NCBI RefSeq assembly: GCF_900105245.1 | Contig: NZ_FNSZ01000001.1 | Coordinates: forward strand, 1,736,001 to 1,800,000 | From: Streptomyces sp. 1222.5 | GTDB taxonomy: Bacteria > Actinomycetota > Actinomycetes > Streptomycetales > Streptomycetaceae | Direction of reading: 5' to 3' | Length of the DNA stretch: 64,000 bases | Shown here: positions 19,396-28,851 of the stretch, in pieces | How the letters are laid out: every line of letters starts with the position of its first letter | Numbering within the stretch: the first letter of the stretch is position 1 | Made by a program: the position numbers and the translations under genes | The notes under the pieces: model-generated | The model's database searches: none | Told to the model about the DNA's origin: nothing | What the model saw: the letters and a program-made list of their open reading frames with translations, nothing else

Positions 19396-20169
19396 GTGAG
19401 AAGGATGACTGGTTCGGGCGCGCGTACGGTGGCACACGGGGTGATGCCGGCGGACACCACGGAAGATGTCCGGACGCGGGGGGCGGGCGTTTCAGCACAG
19501 GTGGCCGTCCTTCCCGTGGGGAGTTTCGAGCAGCACGGTCCGTTCCTTCCGTTGGCGACCGACACGCTGATCGCCTGCACCGTGGCGCGGGAGATCGCCG
19601 CCGCGTACCCGGTGCACCTCCTTCCTCCGCTGACCATCGCGTGCTCGCACGAGCACGCGGACTGGCCGGGGACCGTCAGCATCTCCGCCGCGACGCTGCA
19701 CGCGGTGGTGCGGGACATCGCCGAGTCGCTGCGCCGCTCGGGCGTGCAGGCGCTCGTCGTGGTCAACGGGCACGGCGGCAACTACGTGCTGGGCAACGTC
19801 GTCCAGGAGGCCTCCGCGCGTGGGGAGCGGGCGGCCCTGTTCCCGGCCGCCGAGGACTGGGAGGCGGCCCGGGAGCGGGCCGGGGTGCAGACCTCGCTGC
19901 TCACCGACATGCACGCGGGAGAAATCGAGACCTCGATTCTTCTGCACGCTCACCCCGAATTCGTCCGCCCTGGTTACGAGTCCGCCGATTTCATCGCCGA
20001 CGACCGTCGTCATCTGCTCACCGTGGGAATGTCCGCCTACACCGAATCGGGCGTCATCGGCCGCCCTTCCCTGGGTTCGGCGGAAAAGGGGAAGGAACTG
20101 CTGACGAGCCTCGTCGAATCCTTCGAGCCGTATTTCGCGCTGCTCACCTCGGCCGGCCCGCGCGGGTAG
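19396..20169 (+). CDS. Creatininase-family hydrolase (ArfB/MftE-like)
   Basis: Metal-dependent amidohydrolase of the creatininase family, ~257 residues. Likely metal ligands are in GSFEQHGP, LATDTL, VNGHGGN and AGEIETS. A family member, archaeal ArfB, deformylates FAPy, the product expected from the adjacent Met-type cyclohydrolase; this protein could do the same. It is divergent from ribA with only 30 bp between starts. Initiation could be GTG 19396 or a later codon such as 19444, and the choice is uncertain. Its last ~130 bp overlap the convergent flippase-like gene. Confidence 0.85.
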   Translation: MRRMTGSGARTVAHGVMPADTTEDVRTRGAGVSAQVAVLPVGSFEQHGPFLPLATDTLIACTVAREIAAAYPVHLLPPLTIACSHEHADWPGTVSISAATLHAVVRDIAESLRRSGVQALVVVNGHGGNYVLGNVVQEASARGERAALFPAAEDWEAARERAGVQTSLLTDMHAGEIETSILLHAHPEFVRPGYESADFIADDRRHLLTVGMSAYTESGVIGRPSLGSAEKGKELLTSLVESFEPYFALLTSAGPRG

Positions 20170-21347
20170 TCCGCCGCTGGTGCGCGGCCGGGGTCCGCCG
20201 ACGCGGCTCCGGCCCGCAGGCCCGCAAACCAGCGGGCGACCAGGACGACGGCACCGGGCAGGCTCGCGACGAAGCTGAGCACGCCGTACACGACGGCGAC
20301 CGCGACCCCGCTGCTCGCGCCGAGCCCGGCGGCGCCGAACGCCCAGGCGGTGACGCCCTCGCGGGGGCCGAAGCCGCCGACGTTCAGCGGCAGGCCCATG
20401 GCGACGAGGGCGAGCACCGCGAGCGGCACCAGCACGGCGACCGACGCTCCGGAGCCGGCGACGCGGGCCGCGACGACGAACATCGCGAGGTGGCCGGCGA
20501 GGACGACGGCCGAGGACAACGCGATGCCCGGCCCGCCCTGCCGCGAGAGCAGGACCTGCCGGGTCTCGCGCAGCACGGCGTGCAGGGCGCCGCCGCGCCG
20601 CGCGGGAGCGCGGTTCAGACGGACGGCGAGGACGACGGCGAACGCCCCGGCGGCCGCGAGGGCCACCAGCGGGGCGAAGCCGCGGACGTCGGCACGGACC
20701 GGTGACGGCAGGGTCACCAGCACGGCCGCTCCGAAGACGGCGAGCGCGACCTGCCCGGCGACCCGCTCCAGCACGACCGCCTTCACCCCGCGCCGGACGT
20801 CGCCGGCGCTCTGCCCGTGCCGCACGGCCCGGTGCACATCGCCCAGGATCCCGCCGGGCAGGGCCGCGTTCAGGAACAGCGCCCGGTAGTAGTCGGAGAC
20901 GGCCGGCCCCAGCGGCAGCCGGAGGCGCAGCCCGCGGGCCGCCAACTGCCAGCGCCACGCGCTGAACACGGTGGTGACCAGGCCGATGCCGAGGGCGGCG
21001 AGGACCGTCCAGGTGTCGATCCGCCGCAGCCCGTCGAGCAGCGGGCCGGTACCGAGCCGCCACAGCAGCGCGCCGAGGATGACCACACCGGCGGCGGTGC
21101 CGAGGTGGGTGCGCAGGGCACGCGCACCGGAGCGGCGGTTCGCCGGGCCCTGCTCGGCGCCGGGGGCTTCGGGGGCCACGGTGACCGATTCGCCGGCGGG
21201 GCGGGGGCCGGCGCAGGGCGTCCTGGGGGGACGGACCGTGACCGCGTCACGCGTACGGCCCGTACCGGGCGTTCTCTTGCGCGTGCCCGGCGCGGCGGCC
21301 GTCCGCGCCTCCGTCGCCGTGCCCGCCGTCGCCGCCCGGGTACTCAT
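20037..21347 (-). CDS. Flippase-like / LPG-synthase-type integral membrane protein (UPF0104)
   Basis: 436 residues: a disordered cytosolic N terminus of ~80 residues, then about eight to ten hydrophobic segments. It has the hallmark PLNVGGFGPREG loop of the AglD/LPG-synthase-TM family, whose members handle lipid-linked substrates. It starts in an ATGA overlap with the methyltransferase gene, so it is the last gene of the leftward cluster. The C-terminal ~45 residues overlap the 3' end of the convergent creatininase gene, an unusual 133-bp antisense overlap. The substrate may be the glycosylated or lipid-linked product of the cluster. Confidence 0.82.
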   Translation of the reverse strand: MSTRAATAGTATEARTAAAPGTRKRTPGTGRTRDAVTVRPPRTPCAGPRPAGESVTVAPEAPGAEQGPANRRSGARALRTHLGTAAGVVILGALLWRLGTGPLLDGLRRIDTWTVLAALGIGLVTTVFSAWRWQLAARGLRLRLPLGPAVSDYYRALFLNAALPGGILGDVHRAVRHGQSAGDVRRGVKAVVLERVAGQVALAVFGAAVLVTLPSPVRADVRGFAPLVALAAAGAFAVVLAVRLNRAPARRGGALHAVLRETRQVLLSRQGGPGIALSSAVVLAGHLAMFVVAARVAGSGASVAVLVPLAVLALVAMGLPLNVGGFGPREGVTAWAFGAAGLGASSGVAVAVVYGVLSFVASLPGAVVLVARWFAGLRAGAASADPGRAPAADYPRGPAEVSSAKYGSKDSTRLVSSSFPFSAEPREGRPMTPDSV

Positions 21348-22506
21348 GACACGTCCCCGAGGGGACCGGGCAGCGCCAGCAGGTCGCTGTGCTGGACGAC
21401 CACGCGCAGTTCACCGGCCGCGCAGGCGGCGAGCCGGTCGCGCAGGTAGCGCTCGGCGCGCTCGCGCAGTTCCGGGCGCTGCTCGACGGCCGCGCCCACC
21501 CAGCCGCGCAGCCACTGCTCGGTCAGCGCGGCCTCGTCGGGGCCGAGCCGCCAGGGGCTCGGTGACACCCGTACGGTCATTCCGCGCTCGCCGAACGCCT
21601 CGCAGGCCGCACCGACCGCGTCCGGGCCGAGCAGCCCGTCGCGCCGCTGGTGGGCGTTGAACGCGTCGGCGATCTCGCCGTCCAGGGGGTCGGCGGGGCT
21701 GAGTTCGACCCGTCCGGCGACGGACAGCGTGAGCAGCGCGGGGCAGCCGGCCCCGGCACAGGCCTCCGCCAGGGCGCCGATCTCGTCCTGGGTGAGGACG
21801 TCGAGCAGCGCGGACGCGGTCACCAGCGCGGCCCCGTCGAGCGCGTCCGGTGTCAGCCGGGCCACGTCACCGCGGCGCGTCTCGACCGTGACACGGCTGC
21901 CGTCGGCGGCGGAGCGCGGGGAGGCGACGGCCGCGAAGTGCAGCAGGTAGGGGTCGCGGTCGTGGAGGACCCAGTGCTGGGCGCCGTCGAGCCGGGGCGC
22001 CAGCCAGCGGCCCATCGACCCGGTGCCGCAGCCCAGGTCGTGCACGACCAGTCCGCCCTCCCGTCCCGGCAGACCGGCCAGCCGGGTCCGCAGCGGGTCC
22101 AGCAGCTCCTGCGCACGGGCCGCGGCGTCGGCGCTCTCCCGCAGCTGGAGCCACTCGGGCGCGTAGCGCGGCGGCTCCTCCGAGCCGCCGTCCCGCAGCC
22201 GTACGGTGGCCCGTTCACCAGGGCGGCCGACGGGACCGGCACCGGCGATGACCGGGGCGGGGGCGCCCTCGTCCGTCGCGCCGCCGGAGGCGTCGCGGTC
22301 CTCGGCGCCACGCGCCGCTTCGCCCCGGTCGTCCACGATCCGCGCCTCCTCGTGTCCCACGACACCGGCGTTCCGCACGACGGCCTCCCGCTCCCTGCCC
22401 GTTCCGGTCCTGTACTCCGCCTCGCCGGGGCCGGGCTGGGCCGGGACCGGCCCGCCCGGCGCCTGCTGTGCCGTGGTCGGCCCGCTCGGTGCGGTCCTCT
22501 GGGTGC

Positions 22507-22510
<4 letters not shown>
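21344..22510 (-). CDS. Class I SAM-dependent methyltransferase
   Basis: 388 residues. The N-terminal ~120 residues are low-complexity, rich in Gly/Ala/Arg/Glu, and may be a linker. A Rossmann methyltransferase follows, with motif I VHDLGCGTGSMGRWLA and a downstream acidic LHDRDPYLL. It overlaps the glycosyltransferase (ATGA) upstream and the membrane protein downstream, so it is part of the same operon. The acceptor is unknown. Confidence 0.85.
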
Positions 22511-24245
<1,735 letters not shown>

Positions 24246-24260
24246 TCAGGTCAGACCGGT

Positions 24261-25235
24261 CTAGGCGTACCGCACCCGGTGACACAGGGCGGGGATCTCC
24301 CCGGAGGCGAGCTTGGGCATGACGTCCGGGAGATCGTCGAAGGCGCTCTCGCCGGTGACGAGCGCGTCCAGCGCCGGGTCGGCGAGCAGGTCGAGGGCGA
24401 GGGCCATCCGATCGGCGTAGGTGCGGCCGGCGCGCGCCGCCGGGGAGACGGTGCCGACCTGGCTGCTGCGCAGGGTGAGCCGGCGGGAGTGGAAGGCCTC
24501 GCCGAGCGGCAGGGCGACCCGCCGGTCGCCGTACCAGCTCAGTTCCACCACCGTGCCCTCCGGGGACAGGAGTTGGAGGGCGCGGGCGAGGCCCTGCTCG
24601 GTGGCGCTGGCGTGCACGACGAGGTCGCGGTCGCCGAGGGCGTCGGCCGGTGCCGCGAAGTCGACGCCGAGCGCCTCCGCGGTCTTCGCGCGGGCCGGAT
24701 CGGCGTCGACCAGCTGGAGCCGTACGCCGGGGAAGCGGGCGAGCAGCGCGGCCACCGAGCAGCCGACCATGCCGCCGCCGACCACCGCGATCCGGTCGCC
24801 GATCAGCGGCGCCGCGTCCCACAGGGCGTTCACCGCGGTCTCCAGGGTCCCGGCGAGCACGGCTCGTGCGGCGGGCACCCGCTCGGGTACGACGGTCACG
24901 GCGCTCACCGGAACGACGTAACGGCTCTGGTGCGGATACAGGCAGAAGACCGTACGGCCGATCAGCTCAGCCGGGCCCTCCTCGACGACGCCGACGTTCA
25001 GGTAGCCGTACTTCACCGGGCCCGGGAAGTCGCCCTCCTGGAACGGCGCCCGCATCGCGGCGTGTTGGCTCTCGGGCACGCCCCCGCGGAAGACCAGCGT
25101 CTCGGTGCCGCGGCTGATCCCGGAGTACAGGGCACGCACCAGCACCTCGTCCTCGGCGGGCTCCGCGAGGGTGACGTCGCGCAGCTCGCCGTGGCCTGGC
25201 GAGCCGAGCCAGAACGCGCGGGCGGAACGGTTCAT
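24261..25235 (-). CDS. MDR-superfamily (zinc alcohol dehydrogenase-like) oxidoreductase
   Basis: 324 residues. An N-terminal GroES-like domain (SGISRGTETLVFRG, KYGYLNVGVV) is followed by the nucleotide-binding IAVVGGGMVGCSVAALLARF near residue 147. The structural-zinc Cys cluster is absent, as in sorbitol/bacteriochlorophyllide-dehydrogenase-like members. A perfect AGGAGG sits directly against the first ATG (25241) but six bases before the second (25235), so the second is chosen. It is divergent from the phosphatidyltransferase with ~107 bp between them. Confidence 0.85.
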   Translation of the reverse strand: MNRSARAFWLGSPGHGELRDVTLAEPAEDEVLVRALYSGISRGTETLVFRGGVPESQHAAMRAPFQEGDFPGPVKYGYLNVGVVEEGPAELIGRTVFCLYPHQSRYVVPVSAVTVVPERVPAARAVLAGTLETAVNALWDAAPLIGDRIAVVGGGMVGCSVAALLARFPGVRLQLVDADPARAKTAEALGVDFAAPADALGDRDLVVHASATEQGLARALQLLSPEGTVVELSWYGDRRVALPLGEAFHSRRLTLRSSQVGTVSPAARAGRTYADRMALALDLLADPALDALVTGESAFDDLPDVMPKLASGEIPALCHRVRYA

Positions 25236-25342
25236 CGGCATCCTCCTGAACGATCGGCAAGTTGTTCACGTACCGAGAAGTGCACAGGCCGCGCAGAGTA
25301 CGCGGCGTTGATCGACTCTGTCACTCGGCCGGAGGGTGTGCG

Positions 25343-26122
25343 GTGGCCCTGAACAACACGTACGACGCGAGGCTCCAGCAGGAGACCGCTGTGGGAGCGG
25401 GTATCCAGATCCTGCTGCTGGCCCTGCTCGGTTCGGTGATCGGCCTCGGGCCGGCCGGCTGGCTGACGGGGCTGGTCTTCGCGTTCGCCACCTGGGCGGT
25501 TCTCTCCCGCGCCCTGCACCGCTCCCGGCTCAGTTCCTTCGGGCCCGCGAACCGGGTGACGCTCGGCCGGGCGACCCTGGTCGGCGGGGTGACCGCGCTG
25601 GTCGCGGACTCCTTCGAGAGCGCGCCGCCGGTGACGCTGCTGGTCGGTCTCACCGCCGTCGCCCTCCTCCTGGACGGTGTGGACGGCAAGGTGGCCCGCC
25701 GTACGGGCACCTCCTCGGCGCTGGGCGCCCGCTTCGACATGGAGGTCGACGCGTTCCTGATCCTGGTGCTGAGCGTGTACGTGTCCATGCAGCTCGGCCC
25801 GTGGGTGCTGCTGATCGGCGGCATGCGGTACGCCTTCGTCGCCGCGGCCCGCGTCGCCCCCTGGCTGAACGCCGCGCTGCCGCCGTCCTTCGCCCGCAAG
25901 ACCGTCGCCGCGGTGCAGGGCATCGCGCTGCTGCTGGCCGGCTCCGAGCTGCTGCCGTCCGCGGCGAACCTCACGATCGTGCTGTCGGCCCTTGGTTCGC
26001 TGCTGTGGTCGTTCGGCCGGGACGTGCTGTGGCTGCGGCGCAACTCCCGCACCCGGGTCCAGGACCCGGTCCCGACTCCGGCCGCGCCGGAGCCCAAGGT
26101 GCTGGAGCTGGCCGGGCGGTGA
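25343..26122 (+). CDS. CDP-alcohol phosphatidyltransferase family membrane protein
   Basis: 259 residues with five to six hydrophobic helices. The family signature D-G-x2-D-G-x2-A-R-x8-G-x3-D-x3-D is complete (DGVDGKVARR, then GARFDMEVDAF). It transfers a phosphoalcohol from a CDP-alcohol to an acceptor in the membrane. The start GTG (25343) is preferred because GGAGGG lies seven bases upstream and homology begins here. It is divergent from the MDR gene and ends at a strong terminator. It could give the cluster product a phospholipid anchor, though a housekeeping phospholipid role is possible. Confidence 0.88.
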   Translation: MALNNTYDARLQQETAVGAGIQILLLALLGSVIGLGPAGWLTGLVFAFATWAVLSRALHRSRLSSFGPANRVTLGRATLVGGVTALVADSFESAPPVTLLVGLTAVALLLDGVDGKVARRTGTSSALGARFDMEVDAFLILVLSVYVSMQLGPWVLLIGGMRYAFVAAARVAPWLNAALPPSFARKTVAAVQGIALLLAGSELLPSAANLTIVLSALGSLLWSFGRDVLWLRRNSRTRVQDPVPTPAAPEPKVLELAGR

Positions 26123-26227
26123 TCCGTGGCGGGCGGGCGGCGGGGGGCGCACCGGGAGCGACCGGATCGCAGCCGCCCCTCCTGACCGCCCTCGGCCGAC
26201 AGCGACCGCCTTTCACCCGCACGTCAG

Positions 26228-26274
26228 CACGGAGAAGGGCCCGGACCGGTGGACGGTCCGGGCCCTTCTCCGTG
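26228..26274. terminator. Strong bidirectional intrinsic terminator
   Basis: A perfect 21-bp stem (26228-26248 against 26254-26274) with loop GTGGA lies between the convergent phosphatidyltransferase and ycnI-like genes. This is the most stable hairpin seen in the window and marks the right edge of the biosynthetic cluster. Confidence 0.93.
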
Positions 26275-26288
26275 TGCCTACGACGTGC

Positions 26289-27002
26289 CTACGACCGTGC
26301 CGACCGCCCCCGGACGATCGCGAACGCGGCGGCGACGAGGCCGAGTACGCCGACGACCAGCCCGGCGATGCCGAGGCCGCGGGCGGTCGAGTCGGTGGAG
26401 TCCCCCGGGGCGGCGGCCCGGGGCGCCGTGTTCTTCGACGCCGTCGACGCCGTGTCCGCACCGGCCGCGGTGAGCTCGAGCACCGGTGCCGGGTTCTCCG
26501 GCTCCTCCCCTCCCGTCGACTCCTCGATCCAGCGGGCGACCTTGCCGTCGGAGTACGTCTGCAGCGTCTTGAACGTCAACTTCCCGGTGTCGTCGGGAAG
26601 CTGGCCGAAGGCGACGTCGAAGTCCTCGTACTGGCCCGCGCCGATCTTCCCGCCGGTGAAGGTGATGGAGGAGGCCGCCTCGGTGATGGTGCCGTCGTCG
26701 GTCTTGACCGGCTTCTTCAGCTTCGTGGTGGTGACCTTGGCGGTCCAGCCGTCCTGCGGGTGGACGAGGACACCGAGCACGGGGTGGTCGGTGGGCAGGA
26801 ACACCTGGACCTTGGTGGTGGCGGCGCTGTCCTCCTCGTTCGGGACGCGGAAGGTGAGCACGCCGTCGGTGGCGCCCTTGGCGTAGCTCTCCGGGTGCAC
26901 GGTGACGTGCGCGGAGGCGGCACCGGCGGCGAGGAGGACGGAGGCGGCCGCCACGGCGGTGACGGTTCCGGCGCGGCGCGGGGTGATGCGGGACGTGGAC
27001 AT
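26289..27002 (-). CDS. ycnI: YcnI-family copper-binding membrane protein (DUF1775)
   Basis: 237 residues: a Sec signal peptide, cleavage after ASA, so the mature protein starts with His (HVTVHPESY). YcnI proteins bind copper through that N-terminal His. A beta-sandwich domain follows (GVLTFRVPNEE, TTKLKKPVKTDDG), then a Thr/Ala-rich stalk and one C-terminal membrane helix with a basic tail. It acts on the outer face of the membrane, probably in copper handling. The next gene in the operon is a His/Met-rich membrane protein. Confidence 0.92.
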   Translation of the reverse strand: MSTSRITPRRAGTVTAVAAASVLLAAGAASAHVTVHPESYAKGATDGVLTFRVPNEEDSAATTKVQVFLPTDHPVLGVLVHPQDGWTAKVTTTKLKKPVKTDDGTITEAASSITFTGGKIGAGQYEDFDVAFGQLPDDTGKLTFKTLQTYSDGKVARWIEESTGGEEPENPAPVLELTAAGADTASTASKNTAPRAAAPGDSTDSTARGLGIAGLVVGVLGLVAAAFAIVRGRSARS

Positions 27003-27041
27003 GGGTGAGTCGATCTCCGTACGAACTGGGTGGGTGAGGGG

Positions 27042-27692
27042 TCAGGCCGAGTACGGGATCGGGGCCGGGGGCCCGCGCCGGTGTACCACGTGCCGCAGCG
27101 GGGTTCGGCGGGGTGGTGCCGGGCCGGCCGGGGCGCGCGGGGCGGAAGCGGCGGGCGCGGGCAGGGGCGCGTCCCGCCACCAGGCGAGGAGCCCGGGTAC
27201 GAGCGTGCCGGCCCGACGGAGCAACGACCACAGCGCGGCCTCGCCCCGCCGCAGCCACCAGGCGGCGGCGAGGGCGGCGACGAGGTGGGCGACGGTGGCG
27301 TGACCGGTGGCGGTGGGGTGGGCCACGGTGTGGAGGTGGACGGGGTGCGCGTGCGCCAGGTGCGCCATGTGCGCCTGCATCGCCGTCATGGTGTGTCCCG
27401 GCGTGGACGCCGTACGCGAGGAGCTGTCGGGCGTGCTCCCTCGGTGGGCCGCGCGGAACGCCAGGTGCAGCCCTGCCTGTGTGCCGAGCATGGCGGCACC
27501 GATGCCGGCCAGCGACCGCTCGCGCCCGCCGAGCGCGCAGCCGAGCGCGAAGACGGCGAGGAACCCGCCCGCGTCGGCCCACAACGGCGGCATGTCCCCC
27601 ATGGCCAGCCCGTGCCCGGCGGCGGCGAGCAGCACGCACACCGCGGCGAACACCGCGGCCCGCAGGCCTCGCACCACCGGGGACGCGCTCAT
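27042..27692 (-). CDS. Integral membrane protein with His/Met-rich loop
   Basis: 216 residues, about four to five hydrophobic segments, and a central loop with many His and Met (HTMTAMQAHMAHLAHAHP, then HLHTVAHPTATGH). Such loops bind copper. It lies 39 bp upstream of the YcnI gene on the same strand, so the two are likely one copper-related operon. The ATG at 27690-27692 is used; a GTG six codons upstream is possible. The C-terminal tail is Pro/Arg-rich. Family not recognised. Confidence 0.75.
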   Translation of the reverse strand: MSASPVVRGLRAAVFAAVCVLLAAAGHGLAMGDMPPLWADAGGFLAVFALGCALGGRERSLAGIGAAMLGTQAGLHLAFRAAHRGSTPDSSSRTASTPGHTMTAMQAHMAHLAHAHPVHLHTVAHPTATGHATVAHLVAALAAAWWLRRGEAALWSLLRRAGTLVPGLLAWWRDAPLPAPAASAPRAPAGPAPPRRTPLRHVVHRRGPPAPIPYSA

Positions 27693-27765
27693 GGTGAGGG
27701 ATCTTCCCACGGTGGGGGGATACGGCGTGCGGTGTCGGGGTGTTCAGTCGGCGACCGGATGCTTG

Positions 27766-28851
27766 TCAGCCACGCAGCAATTCCCCTGGACCGATCTGCG
27801 TCAGCAGCGGCGGCTCGCTATCGCCTTCATACGCGAGGTGGAGTTCCTTGCGCGCCCGCGTGGCCATCACGTAATAGGTCATCCGCAGAGCCGCCGAGGT
27901 GGGATCGGCAGCCGCGTCTGTGTGCGTGTCGGGGACGACGACCGTGTCGAAGCCCAGGCCCTTTGCGCTGGCTCGATGGACCAGGACGACCCCGGGGCGA
28001 GCGAGGTCCAGAGTCCGGTAGCGGCCCCCGGTCGCCTGGGATGTGTACAGCTGCGGCTTGAGCCGCGGCGCTCTCCGCTCCAGACTGCCGAGGATCGAGA
28101 ACTGGGTGTGCTTGGAGTTCACGATCACACCGATGGTGTGATCGGGGTGCCGCTGGGTCAGCGTGACCAGGAGGTCGGCTGCGCCCCGCTCGGGCAGGCG
28201 GTGCACGCGCGGCGGCGGGCCTTCGCGTTCGGGTAGCACGGGCAGGCCGGCCCCTGTGTGGAAGCGGGCGGCGAGGGCGGCGATCTGTCGAGTGTTGCGA
28301 TGGTTGCCGTCGAGTTCCAGGAGTGTGCAGTTGCCGAGCCGCTGGGCGATCTCCGCCAGGGTGGAGTTCGTGTCGGTCAGGCGCTGGCACTCATCGGCGA
28401 ACACCGTGATCCGGGCCCCGAGGAGCCTGCACAGTCGGTAGAACTCCGGGGGGAGGTCCTGTCCCTCGTCGATGACCAGGGTCAGACCGGGGTCGGGTTC
28501 GGTTTCGGCGGCCCGATCGTAGAAGGCAGACCAGTCGTACCAGCCGTCCTCGGCGCGTGGAGCCTTCGGGCCGTACCAGTCGGCGAGCCATGCGTGCGCC
28601 GTGGCGACACGAACTCCGCGGTCCCTCGGCCCCAGAGCGTGGACGGTGGAGGCCAAGGACTGGTGGAGCAGATGGGACCGTGTGAGCAGGACAGCCGGGG
28701 TGCCGGTGAGTGCGAGCATGACGGCGCGCTGGGCTGCCAGCAGGCTCTTGCCGCTGCCGGGCGGCCCGCTGATCAGGTGGTTGCCGTCGAACGGCAGGCT
28801 GTCGAGCGCGTCCCGCTGGTCAGAACTGAGGTCGAGGTAGGTGAGCGTCAT
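27766..28851 (-). CDS. Small SF1 (UvrD/DUF2075-like) helicase, third gene of DrmAB-like operon
   Basis: 361 residues. Walker A is ISGPPGSGKSLL near residue 27, Walker B is LVIDEGQDLP near residue 125, and the UvrD-type C-terminal motifs are VVLVHRASAKGLGFDTVVV and MTYYVMATRARKEL near the end. It is much shorter than UvrD and lacks the accessory 1B/2B insertions, so it is probably an ATPase or short-range translocase. It overlaps the DrmB-like gene by four bases (ATGA), so the two are translated together. This partner is not part of standard DISARM. Confidence 0.85.
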   Translation of the reverse strand: MTLTYLDLSSDQRDALDSLPFDGNHLISGPPGSGKSLLAAQRAVMLALTGTPAVLLTRSHLLHQSLASTVHALGPRDRGVRVATAHAWLADWYGPKAPRAEDGWYDWSAFYDRAAETEPDPGLTLVIDEGQDLPPEFYRLCRLLGARITVFADECQRLTDTNSTLAEIAQRLGNCTLLELDGNHRNTRQIAALAARFHTGAGLPVLPEREGPPPRVHRLPERGAADLLVTLTQRHPDHTIGVIVNSKHTQFSILGSLERRAPRLKPQLYTSQATGGRYRTLDLARPGVVLVHRASAKGLGFDTVVVPDTHTDAAADPTSAALRMTYYVMATRARKELHLAYEGDSEPPLLTQIGPGELLRG

